DNA from: Phyllostachys edulis
Taxonomy: Eukaryota > Streptophyta > Magnoliopsida > Poales > Poaceae
Direction of reading: 5' to 3'
Length of the DNA: 64,000 bases
NCBI GenBank assembly: GCA_036346405.1
Contig: CM070563.1
Coordinates: 24,533,022-24,597,021, forward strand
How positions within the stretch are numbered: the first letter of the stretch is position 1; the number at the start of each line of letters is the position of its first letter. The notes beneath the pieces were generated by a model that did not search any database, was not told where the DNA came from, and worked only from the letters and a program-made list of their open reading frames with translations. Positions 35,970 to 47,052 of this stretch are shown here, in pieces. The position numbers and the translations under genes are program-made.

Positions 35970-36829
35970 GAGAAATTAAAATTCAAAGTTTTGAAGAAAG
36001 AGTATGTCTCACTTCAAAATAATTATGAGGAGCTAAAGGATGCTCATGAAAATCTCATTCTCAATGATCTCATCAAGTCCAAAATGGATATAGACATTGC
36101 ATGTAATTTAATAGATGATATGAAATGTGTAGCTCCTAATTCTTGCATTTCATCTAAGGTTAGCATATCAACTTCTTGTGATGATTTTCTTGATATGCCT
36201 TGTTGCTCAAAATTAGACACTTCTATTTCCTCTACGTCTTGTGAGACTAATCTTGTAGAGGAAAACAAAGAGCTCAAGGCCCAAGTCAAGAAATTGACAA
36301 ATGATTTGGATAGAAACTTTAAAGGGAAAGCCACTCTCGATGACATTTTAAGCAAGCAAAGAAGCTTTTATGACAAGAGTGGCATTGGCTTCATCTCCAA
36401 GAAGAAGGAAAATAGCAAGACAAGGCACAATACAAGACACACGAAGAAGTATGTCAAGTGCCTTGGATGCAATGAGAAGTGCCACAAAGCCTCGGTGTGC
36501 CCAAATCAAATGGATGTCAAGTCAAGACATTCAAAAGGGAGGCAAACTGGCAAGAAGCAAGAAAAGAAGACAAGTAGGGGAAGTAAAAAAACCCAACTTG
36601 CTACAATTGCCGGGAAAATGGACATTTTTATAAGGATTGTCCCAAAGGTATCTCTCCTAAGCCCATTATATATAATGATCATTATTTGCTTAGGAAGGAT
36701 AAATATGGCAATGTGTTTGCTAGGATTGTTAGCTCACCCAAGATTATTGTTAGGGCCATTTCGGTGCCCAAATCTATTGTGACTAACATTCAAGGGCCCA
36801 ACCGAATTTGGGTACCAAAAGGTGCTTAA
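35970..36829 (+). pseudogene. Copia gag, second part
   Basis: After the target duplication the copia frame resumes exactly where it stopped at 24,296 and runs through a coiled-coil region (KKEYVSLQNNYEELKDAHE, NKELKAQVKKLTNDL) to a second CCHC knuckle (CLGCNEKCHKASVC near 36,465). A slip in an A7 run near 36,590 puts the third knuckle (CYNCRENGHFYKDC) and the tail (GPNRIWVPKGA, stop at 36,827) in another frame. No protease, integrase or RT follows. Confidence 0.8.
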
Positions 36830-37860
36830 ATGTTAAATAGGTACTTGGAGAAGCATTGGAAGTTTGGCTTACTCATGAAGAGGTGGATTCCACCATATGC
36901 AAATATGGAGCCAAGCTTGAGGAAGATCAATTCATATCTTAAACCAATGCTATCTCGGTAACAAGTATTTACATTAAAGAATCTAGCCCTTTATGCCTTG
37001 TGTAGGTTGCATTCATGAAAATCTTTAAAAAAAAGTGATCTTGCTCCTGTGCGAAATCTTGTTTATTAAAATCTTGAGCAAGTTGGTAGTGGCACATTAA
37101 GGGGGAGTGCGAAATCATCTACATGTATATCACATCCCTAAGTGTGCCTAAATAAATTAAGTGCTAGTTATGTTTTTCAAAATTGAGCCTTTTAGCCAAA
37201 AGTCAAAAATTTCACAACTATTAGTAGTCCTTTGAAAAATTAGTTGCAAAATGAATACAAATGCTTTTCAAAGTTTTTGCAAAGGTTTTGGCTTAATAAA
37301 AACCTATTTAAAGTAAAAATAAGTTTCTAGCCAAAATTCTAGATCATAGTATCTTGTTTTTTACCTAAACTAGATTTTTGTGTAAAATCTTTTCTAAAAG
37401 GAATTTGAAAATCGCCTCAAAAGGAAAATCCTAGAGTTGGCTATTCTAAACATGTTTGGTATTCACAAGATTTCCAAAAGGCCAACCTAGAAAAAGTTAT
37501 TTGATTTTGAAACTCGTCCAAAATCCTAGTTTGACCTAAGTGGTCACTCTCTAGCACTTAAATGAGTTTTGCCATTTGAGCCTAAATTATTCACATGAAT
37601 AAGTTCATAATGGTATTAATGACTCATACATAAAATTTGTTGCTCTAAAATCTTCATTTGCTCTTTTTGGCTCTCTTGAAGAAGTGTCATCAAAATGAGT
37701 TTTATTTGCAAAATCAAAAGTCTAATTCATAAAAACTATATTCATTGATGTTTCTATTTTCCATCTCATGCATAATGATCCTAAATATCTTTTATTTAAG
37801 TGTAAAACTAAGGATCATTTGCATATCTCTCTATTCCAAGATCTATCCTTGAAGCTCTAG
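36830..37860 (+). other. Non-coding copia internal tail
   Basis: A/T-rich sequence with no ORF of note. It includes an AAGGGGGAGTG purine tract at about 37,098 of the PPT type. The pol region expected here in an autonomous copia is absent. The right boundary with the gypsy element is approximate. Confidence 0.5.
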
Positions 37861-39844
37861 GAAAATCTCAACTAAGTCGGAGGAAGAAACACATCTAGTC
37901 GAAGTCTCTCCTCTCTTGACGTGGTCCTGCCCACTAGAAGGAACTTCCTAGCATTGTTCAGTTACCTACTTTTGCTATCAGGACAGACTTATCGAGTCCT
38001 CCAAAGAAGGGCGAACGAATTTTTTGAAGTCCTCTGGATGTTTGCTTAACTCAAGTTGCTATTCTCGATTTAATTAATCTAGTCGGAGATGGTAACATCA
38101 CCTAGTCGAAGACTTTCCTCTCTGCACATGGTCCTGCCCACTAGAAGGAACTTCCTAGTGTCGACTCGTTCCCACTTTTTTGACCAGTGCATGACAATCG
38201 TGACCAAAAATTGCAAGTTAACCAAACCTCTCTGTTTTCAGAAACCCTTTTTAATACTATTTACTTAGTTTGTCTAAACAAATTAAGCAAATAGTCGGGG
38301 GCTAGGATAAAGTTATTAATTTGACTTCAATTCTTAGTCTTTCTTTCGTTAATTATCTTTTGAGTTACTAACTACTCGACAAGATGGTTTGCAGGAAACA
38401 AGATGGATTATATAATACATCAACAAAAGCTTGTTTTTCACAGGTTTTTTACAAACTACTCTGAAGAGGGAGAGTCCAGTCGCATTTCCTCCGAGACCTT
38501 TCTGCCAACTGGTTGCATTTCTTCAATAAGACGATTTGCTTCTGCCTCAGAGCAGTCGAAGTCGACTTCGATTGGCTGCACATTAAGGCTGGGGTCATGA
38601 GCTTTAAGTTTTGCCAATGCATAACTTATTGCACTTTCGACCGCCTCCTTGATTGACTCAGCTTGATTGGCCTTCAGAGTGGTCACCAATTCTTGCAAAG
38701 TCCCGACTTGTTCCCCAATGGTACTTGTGTGAGCAGCTATTGTATCATCTTGAGGAGTTTTTCCCTCACTACATAGCTCACCAAGTATATTGTTCAGGAG
38801 CATGATGTTGTCTTGAAGATTAATCTTCACCGACTTCATGTCTTGTTGGTTACGAGTCGAAGCCTCACGGAATTGTTTGTTTTCGACCACTTGCTCTGAA
38901 AAGAATAAGACTAGTCAAGCAAAAATAAACTCCTAAAGAAGAAAACAAAAATAATCACAGGTAAAAGAGTTCCTTACCTGCTAGTCGAGAATCTAACTTC
39001 TCGACTTCTGCATTATGGGAAGCAATAGTCTCAGCATGTCGCTTCTCCCATAACTTGATGTCCTCTGCATTTATCTTAGCAATGCGGACAGTTTCGTCAA
39101 GGATCATACCTTTATCCCTAACTTCAGTTTCGAGCCTTCCCAGTTCAAGCTCAATTTCTAAAAAAGAAATGGGAATTAGACAAGGAAGGGAACTCGTAAA
39201 AGAATGCAGGTAAAGAATTGTTTACCTGCTCGGCTAGATCTCAGCCTCTCAATTTCTTGATCCTTATCTTTGGCTATACGAGAAATCTCGTGAATAACCA
39301 CGGTTTTTTCCTTGATTTCATGCTGAAGTTGTCTCATGTCATCTTCTTTTTCTGAAAAGAAGCGAGAGTTAGGTAAAGATCAACAACATAAGCAGTCTTA
39401 AGTTCAGCACTTACTGTTTAGCTTTTCCTGCATCTTTACAACTGCAGAGTTAGCCTCTTGAAGCTTCTTCAAGAGGTCTCCAACCTTTTCCCCTAGTCTT
39501 CTCGACTCCTCTTTTTCGTAATTGAGCGAGTCGGCCAGGGTCTTTTCGTCACTGTTTAACCTATAAAGGTTAAAAGTAGACATGAACACTATTTAACTAG
39601 TCGTAAGTCTTTCTACAACTAGCGCCTAGTCGTGAGTTTTTCCACGATAATTCTCATAAGTATTGTATAAGTAGTCAAACTCTAAAAACGACTACGAATA
39701 ACAGTGACTTACCACCTCTCTGCATGTTCGCAGAGTTCCGCTTTTTCCTGTCGTAGCTCTATGAGTTGTCGGTGATATTCACCAACAGTGGCAATTTGTT
39801 CCAGAGCTTTCTGCAAAAGAAAGACAGTGAGAAGCAAGGGAAGA

Positions 39845-39845
<1 letters not shown>

Positions 39846-39877
<32 letters not shown>
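39846..39877. repeat. (TA)n microsatellite
   Basis: About 16 TA units within an intron of the antisense ORF. Confidence 0.9.
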
Positions 39878-39879
<2 letters not shown>

Positions 39880-40891
39880 CATCCTTAAATACTTACATTC
39901 ATGGTCGACCGAGCAAACATCGAGTAAACCAACGATAGACTCTTTAGCTTGTCAATCTTCGTGACTTGATCCCACCAAACCTTCTCAAGACGCTCATTGT
40001 CAAAAGTTTCCCCTCTGTTGGGAATATCTTTGGGATGAGGGACTCGATCGCGAGATCTAAAAGCTGAAGACCCTACGATGGAAGCAGGCCCAAAGAAATC
40101 AGCACATAAGTTGAAATATTCCTCGTCTTTTAATTCTGTAACTGCAGTTTCTCTTTGGGTACCGGGAGGAACGTCTTCAACGACTTCCTTTCCAACACGG
40201 TGGTCGAGTACATCACCACCTTGGCCAGAGGCTTCTACGACTGCCTCTGCTGCCTCCACAACCACTTCAGTAGTCGTAGCTACTACCTCAGTGTTTGTGG
40301 TAACCACTTTAGGAGCCACGACTTACTCCACAACCCGGGCTGTGGACGATCCTTCGACCACTTCTGCTATCATCTCTCCAACCGCTGGAGAGGCGACAAC
40401 GAGCTTCTCGATAGAAGCGTCTTCGGGGGCTGAAGGAGTCCGGCTAAAATCAACAAAAAGAGAGCAAAATAGGTTGTGAAAAGCAAAAAGGTAAATGCTG
40501 TTCTTACACTTTAGTTCATTTCACATACCTTCGCATCCTGGATCTGACCAGGAACTTAGGAGTTATCTTCCCGACGGAAGATTTCTTCGACTTCTTTTCT
40601 ACGACCACGTCTGGTCGGAGTTCAAGTTGGAGAATAGGCTCAGTCACGACCACGTCTGGTCGTGGATCTTGAACAGGAACCATCTCTCTGGTCTCCTGAC
40701 TTTTCGGAGGGCCGAGATCAGTCTCGACCACTCCAAGAGCAGCGCTGTCCTCAATTGTAGGCTCGGCTGGATCAGCATTGTCCTTCATAAAAGACATAAA
40801 GTCCTTCCAGTTCTCCTTTTCTAGTTGCTTGACAAAACTAGGAGTGGCAGAAACTGTGAAAGTTTTCTTGTCATAATAAAAAGGTACCTTG

Positions 40892-41063
40892 GCCTTGCGG
40901 GCTTTACGCCTAAGAGGATCTTCGACCTCCTCATCTTCCTCAGCTGCGTCTGCTTCAACCTCGACTTCTGCTGCAGCCGTATCCTTGGTCTTGCGGACCT
41001 TGCGCCTAAGAGGTCCTTCAACCTCCTCAGCTTCGGTTGTTTCAACCTCGACTTCTGTTACAA
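40892..41063 (-). repeat. Two-copy repeat in the antisense ORF
   Basis: Two adjacent units of about 90 bp each encode EVEVE...EEVE.PLRRK.RK-type peptide: an acidic run followed by a basic cluster. The repeat is kept in frame. Confidence 0.7.
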
Positions 41064-43027
41064 CCGTGTGTGTCGCAGACTTTGCCGAGGACCTGGTCGA
41101 AATAAAGGAACTGGAGCCTGCTCCTCCCTTGTCGGCACTTTTTGTAAGACGACGCTTTTTAGTCGGAGGAGCTGAGCCCTTGTCTGTTATCATTCCTGCG
41201 CCGATGGTTATCAATTCGGCCTCTCCGTCGTCCCGACGGTTTTCCATACCAACTTTCTGTAAAGAAAAACAGAAAAAGAAGAATCACTGACCGGTCGTAA
41301 GATTTTCTACGACCAGTATCCAGTCGTAAGCCTTTCTACGACATTTCCTCGATCGCAAGATTTTCTACGGCCTTTACCTAGTCGTAAGTTCTTTCTACGA
41401 CAATGAAGTCCTAAGGATAGAATCAACTTTTGATTACCTTTAGGCGCTTCGTCTTTTCCTCTGCGGATAAAACCACAAGGATTTGAGGAACTGCCACTCC
41501 AAGTGGCGGAGACTTCTCACAAACGAGTTTGACTCGAGCGTCAATCTCTGCCTGTGAAAGATCTGTGTAAAATAGATAAAGATATTCATTAGACAATTTT
41601 GAAAAAGACCAAACTGAGAGTTAAGTCGAAAAACTACTTACCCTCCTCGAGTCCCCGGTGGGTCTTTTATTCCGTGTACCTCCACATAGGAGGTACTCGT
41701 TTCTTCAAAGGGCTAATTCGACGTGTGATGAAATCCTTCACCACATGCAATCCGGTTAATCCCTCTTCTTTCAAGTCCTTTATGGCTTGAATGTAGGGGG
41801 CAATTCGGCTGATGTCCTAGGGAGTCGAATCCCACGAAGATTTTTTTTGTGACCTTCCCTCGAAAGTAAATTTGTCTTTTGAGGTGACTTTCCAAGAAAC
41901 CACTTCTTCCTCCATCCCGGCCACGAAGATTTAGTAAACATCTGAATATACTCCTTCGATTTCCCATCATGGAGCTTCAGACCACAACTTCCAGCTATTC
42001 CGGTTTGTCGAGCCATTCCATAGAAATGTTGAAAGAGCTCAAGGTCCGCTGGAATTCCCAGGTATGCCTCACACAGATACACAAATACACTTAGCATTGT
42101 GATGGAATTGAGACCGAGATTCACCAATTCCACCCCAAAATGCTCGAGTATAAGTGTGAGAAAGGGGTGAGCAGGCAATCGAAGGCCACACTCACAATAT
42201 GCCTGGAAAATGGGGATTTGCTCAGCCTCCCCCAATGGCCAATGCTGCCCAGACGCCACGAACCACTTCACGAGGATCTTCTCTGGAATCTTTCCAGCGT
42301 TGACCAGGGCTTGAATCCTCACCGCATCCACTCCGACTTGGCCCACTCAGAAACTCTCCCAGCCATTTTTCTCAGAAAAGGGAGATTTTCGATTGATTGG
42401 TGGTGAAGAAGATAAGAACTCGATGAACAGCGGGAGCGATTTGGGGAAAAGGATAAATCTAAGTCTTACCCCCAGTAAGTATTTATAACTGTGTACCTTG
42501 GACTGAAGGCGTGGCATTCCAAAGGTTGCCACCGCTTCGAGTCGCTTCCAACAGATGCACTAATGGGAGTCGCTTTGCATTCCCTAACTTGTCTGCTCAA
42601 GAAAATCGAGTTCTTTTACACCTCGTTTAAATTACTTCCTTGGTCAGATCTTTTTGACCAAAGGAAATGTTAATCGGAAAGGTTTTTCTTCCGATCACCA
42701 TACTACGACCACCTCGTGATCATAGGAGTGTTCTATGACTATTTGATAGTCGTAAGCAACCTTCTTGACCAAGCATATTTCTAGTCAAAGTAGTACACAA
42801 ATGTCGAAGAGTTTTTCCTTCGACCATCTTTCTATGACCCTCTCGTGGCCGTAAGACCATCTATAACTCCTTTACCAAGTAAGTTGCTTTCACTTGAAGC
42901 TGGGGGGCTAGATGACGAGGATCTGATAATCCTCATCTTTTATCTATAATTCTTATTATAAGTAAATATGACGTCATATGGTCCCTGGGTATACCCCTTA
43001 ATTTTATAAGGGAGAAGCCTACTAGGT

Positions 43028-43215
43028 GGTCGTAAGTTCTTCTACGACCACCCCCATAGTCGTAAGTCTTGCTACGACTACCGTATGGTCGTAAGTTCTT
43101 CTACGATCACTACCCAGTCGTAAGATATTCTACGATTACCTCATAGTCATAAGTCTTGCTACGACTATCTTATGGTCGTAAGTTCTTCTACGACCAGGTC
43201 AGCTACGACCACCTT
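43028..43215. repeat. 29-30 bp palindrome array in the Tat LTR
   Basis: Six units start at 43,028, 43,058, 43,087, 43,116, 43,145 and 43,174. Each is an imperfect palindrome of the form GGTCGTAAGTTCTTCTACGA then CCAC, able to fold into a short hairpin. A partial seventh half-unit follows. The array lies upstream of the TATA box, in U3. Confidence 0.85.
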
Positions 43216-43446
43216 ATGATCAATAAAACCTATAGGCAAGTGGGTCCAATTGATTAAGGAATCTAAACAGTCAATATGCGTTGTTATTATACGAAATAAT
43301 AACACATAATACCCCATTATCTCTGACTAGTAACTGCCAGGCGACGTGAAGGAGTTACCAGCCCGATGATTACGGCAAACGTGCGCCCGTTACTGAACTT
43401 GATGAGGCGTCTCTTCAGTAGGGGAAAACGGCTATTCCTTCACGAC

Positions 43447-43454
43447 TATATAAA
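43447..43454 (+). promoter_or_regulatory. Tat LTR TATA box
   Basis: TATATAAA about 535 bp into the LTR, conserved in the solo LTR (complement at 6,935-6,942). Confidence 0.6.
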
Positions 43455-43768
43455 GGCGACGATCAGGGAGAGAAAGGGGCAATAGAGGCGTACACACACG
43501 CTATCGAGGGCTATCAGGAAGACAAGAACTATCATCTGTAATAGTCTTTGGTTTTTCTCCTGATTGTTCAGAATACACTCAATACCATACACACACAGGA
43601 GTAGGGTTATTATTCTCTCCGGAGAAGGCCTGAACCTGTATAAAAATACCCGTGTCAATCTCTCTGCGTGATTCTAGTCTAGGAGATCCCCCGAATCAAA
43701 CAATCTTTACGTAAGATCGGTTCTAAAACGCCGACAGTTGGCGCCGTCCGTGGGGACCTTCCGGAGAA

Positions 43769-45754
43769 TGGAACGAGGAGAACTAGTTTGACTTGGCAGA
43801 TTATGCAGACATCGACATGGATGCCGGTTTCGATTATGAGCCGAGTATTGACTCATTCGATGGTATTGCTGCCTCCGGGGATCTTCCCGCAGATCCAGGA
43901 GACAATGCCGCTGATGAAGTTGAGGAGGGATCCCTATCCCCCTCAACAGTACGTCCAAGGGAGGAATCTACCCTCTCAAAGGACAAGGGTCAATCCGACC
44001 AGGACTACACCCAGGCGGACTCACAACACGACGAGAGTTTTTCCTCCAAGTGTCCGAAGTCTCCCTAAGGCGGTCCGACTTGGTGAGACAAGTTCGAAGC
44101 CACAATTCCAGACTTCACCAAGATCTGGTGATCCTCTCTCTCCGGATGACGCCAGAGAGCGGATCAAGCATGCTTTTCCTCGCAATTCGACCATCTCTCC
44201 AGAGATCACACCTACGGATGGAGACACTTATAACCCGAGTTCCTTACCGAGGGATTGCTCCAAGTCGCCAGATGGTGTCTCGACTACTCCTCAAGCGGGA
44301 GGCCTCGAGTGCAAGTGAGAATCATCACGGAGGTCTTCGCCCTTCCTCGATCAAGGTCACTCTTCTAGAGACCGAGCTAGGGACACTCAAGATCACGATT
44401 GGCGCCTCCTCGTGACAATGGCAAGGGCACCACCGATGGCGGACAGACCAACACCTTCATGAACACGAGGAAATCCTCGACATACTCAGACTCCATCGAG
44501 GCGCCTCAAGAGTCCGACATGGAAGATCTTGAGGCTATTCGACGAAAGAAGATTGCAACCTGTAAGAATTTTCCGACGATCCAATATCAATCGAGGAAGC
44601 TCAAGAACTCCAAAGACATCAATGACTTGCTCGAGAATCCAACTCGAGAACTCGCCGAAGGCCAGTGGTACGATCTCTTCGCCGAGGAGATCGCACAAAG
44701 GCTTCGGTCCATGATGGCAAGATCGAAGCACTCGCCGACATCATTCAGAAGTCGAGTAATACGACTTCTTCACTACCATCGATCAAAGATATCATCACGG
44801 AGAAATCGACGCAACAAGAAGTCGATCGATCTCCTACTCGGAGAAATGTCTTTCGAACGACTGATGACCAACAAACCCCTCGGAGAGGTGATCGCTCACC
44901 ATTCCGGCATGGAAACCTACAGCAGCAGATGAACTACGAGGAGTATTCCCCTCGTAGGACCGAGACCTATTACAGGCCAGGTCAACATGTTACTGGGTAT
45001 CGTCGAGTACGACCACCTGATGATACCAACCCTTCTTTCCTGCAAAGAAGGCGCCAAGAAGTTATTATCGATGCTCCGCATTTTACCGATCTTCGAGTCG
45101 TTCATTGCCACCTCATTTTCGACCAGTGAACATGGAAAAGTTCGATGGATCCCAAAATCCTATTGAATTCCTTCAAATCTATACAACAAATTGTCTCGAG
45201 CAAAGAACAGAGGAGAACATGTGATGGCAAATTACCTTCCAACTGTGCTCGAAGGGTCTGCTCGATCGTGGTTACTAAACCAACCACTCAAGTCGATCTA
45301 TTCTTGGCAACACCTCTGCGACCTTCTACTGACGAACTTCCAAGGCACTTACAATCGCCCTGGGAAGGAAGACGACTTGCACCGGATGAGACAAAACGAC
45401 AACGAAACCTTGCGCCAATTCATCAAGCGCTTTAGTCAGGTTCGTAATTCAATTCTAGAAGTTTCTGACTCATCTGTCATCAGGGCCTTCAAGCAAGGAG
45501 TCCGTAGTAGAAGGATAACAGAAGATATTGCTTTAAATTCGCCTACCACTGTCACCGAACTCTTTGAGATGGCTGATCGGTATGTGACTGCCTCTGAGGC
45601 GGTCGAGTGGAACAACACAATCGATCCAGAAGAAAATACCTCTCGAGAGCCAGGCGACATTGGTAAGAAGAAAGATAAGAAAGCAAAAAAGTCCAAGAAC
45701 AAGGCGAAGGGTCAAAACTCCAAGCCGCGGTTCCAAGGAGGTTTTGGTCAGTAA
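43769..45754 (+). pseudogene. Gypsy gag of the permuted Tat element
   Basis: It opens just after the PBS with the WNEEN.FDLADYADIDMD start, in which the Trp codon after EEN is now TAG. The best-preserved part (45,191-45,754) is the retrotransposon gag domain: PTVLEGSARSWLL, LLTNFQGTYNRPGKEDDL, ETLRQFIKRFSQVRNSI, TELFEMADRYVTASEAVEW, then a Lys-rich tail. Between 43,960 and 45,130 at least three frame changes are needed to follow it. Confidence 0.8.
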
Positions 45755-47052
45755 ATGATAAAGAGCCACGCACCTCCAAGCCAAGACTTCGACCGAGGCA
45801 AAGGTAAACGCCCGATCGGAAAAATGATAAGCCTAGGTGGTGTCCTTTCCATAAAAAGGAAGGACATGACCTTCAAGAATCGCCGGGTCTTTCAACGAAA
45901 AGCTTGAAGACTACTACAACGGCAAGGACCACTTCCACTCTCGAGTAGGTAGGACAAACGAGTGGTCATAAGTCCTTAGATGACGAGGAGGAGATGCCGC
46001 CCAGATCCGCAACACACCGCCGAGCACATCTACGGGATCGCTTCAGATATCAATCAAAGCGACGACTTAAAGTCAGCCGAGCGTGAGGTAAACTCCATAG
46101 ATCCTCCTCTCGTCAATAAATTATCAAGTGGCTCAAGTCACCATCTCCTTTGAGAAGGGTGATCGCCGATTCTTCGACTCGACAGTCGGTATCCGATCAT
46201 GGTCGAACCCACCATCAACAATTGTTGGGTCAATCGAGTTTTGTTGATGGTGGCACCGTTAAACATCCTATTTACGAGTGCCCCTGGATGAGATGCAAGT
46301 ACCTGTGTCTAAGGTAAGACCGGTACGATACTCTTTCCATGGGGATCGTACCAGGATTTTCACCAAACCAATTGGCCAAGTCTCTCTTCCTTTAACATTT
46401 GGTTCACCAAGTAATTTCAGACGAGAGAAAATCTCCTTTGATGTGGTCGATTTCGATCAAGATATAATGTCATACTTTGACGACCAACTTTGGCAAAATT
46501 CCTAATGGTTACTCATTACGGATATCAATGTATTAAGATGCCAGTCCCAAAGGAGTAATCACAATTCATTGTGACAAGAAGATGGCGATACCTGCGATCG
46601 TCGATCCTCGAGATGGTTGGACAAATACCAACTCGAGAAGAAAGTCACCTTCGACCGAGCAAGTCGGGCTTCAAAGTCGCACCAAAGTCGAACGACAAGG
46701 TCAAAGAGGTTCCTCTAGACGCAGAGGAGCCCTCAAGATGCTTTGCATCGGGGATATTTCCGACCCCAAGTAGGAAGACGCCCTCATCACCTTCCTCCAA
46801 GCTAACGCAGATGTCTCCGCGTGGCAAGCATCCGACATGCCCGGAGTCCCCAGGGAGGTGATCGAGCACAAGCTAGCTTTACGGCCTGACAAAGTACCCG
46901 TAAAAAAATTACGGAGATTTGCCCCTGATCGACGAGATGCTATCAAATCAGAATTGGATAAGCTACTTAAAGCAGGCTTTATAAGAGAGGTCAACCACCC
47001 AGAATGGTTGGCTAATCCTGTAATGGTTAGAAAGTCAAACGGCAAATGGCGT
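45755..47052 (+). pseudogene. Gypsy protease and RT start, truncated
   Basis: The protease region shows NNCWVNRVLL and, near 46,280, LDEMQVPVSKVRPVRYSFHG. The N-terminal RT follows (46,837-47,052): EHKLALRPDKVPVKKLRRF, FIREVNHPEWLANPVMV, KSNGKWRMC. Just after RMC, where RT motifs continue in intact elements, the sequence switches to copia LTR and a stop appears. RNase H, integrase and the rest are missing. Confidence 0.85.

Larger units (their letters stand above)
38456..42346 (-). pseudogene. Antisense extra ORF of the Tat element (PF04195-type protein)
   Basis: A spliced gene-like ORF read on the minus strand. Exon 1 (42,346-about 41,780) carries the 'putative gypsy-type transposon' domain (FVASGQHWPLGEAEQIPIF, YCECGLRLPAHPFL, VELVNLGLNSI, YIQMFTKSSWPGWRKKWF). 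Further exons: 41,247-40,516 (acidic/basic, KKRRLTK, with an internal repeat), 40,319-about 39,885, and several short coiled-coil exons (39,780-39,720; 39,589-39,404; about 39,350-39,230; 39,160-38,980; 38,890-38,456). The reading frame is well preserved compared with the pol of the same element. Introns contain GTCGTAAG...CTACGAC palindromes and a (TA)n tract. Possible roles such as nucleic-acid binding are only guesses. I list it as a pseudogene because it belongs to a broken element. Confidence 0.7.
42913..43736 (+). mobile_element. LTR of the permuted Tat element, 824 bp
   Basis: It starts TGACGAGGATC right after the purine tract GAAGCTGGGGGGCTAG and ends CCGACA, followed by the PBS TTGGCGCCGTCCGTGGGGA (43,738-43,756). 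The LTR at 6,675-7,414 is a reversed relative. It contains a palindrome array and a TATA box. Confidence 0.9.
37861..47052 (+). mobile_element. Permuted Tat-type gypsy element (int3'-LTR-int5')
   Basis: The order is antisense ORF (38,456-42,346), PPT (42,895-42,912), LTR (42,913-43,736), PBS, gag and PR-RT, cut inside RT at 47,052. A normal element has the antisense ORF and PPT at its far 3' end, so two partial internal regions share one LTR. This can arise from a tandem LTR-int-LTR-int-LTR array that lost both outer parts. The left end lies in copia tail near 37,860, the right end is fused to a truncated copia LTR. Confidence 0.75.

Noticed and set aside
43793..44318. Two overlapping ORFs just after the Tat LTR as separate genes
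   Set aside because: They are frames of one frameshifted gag; the gag start motif continues from 43,769.
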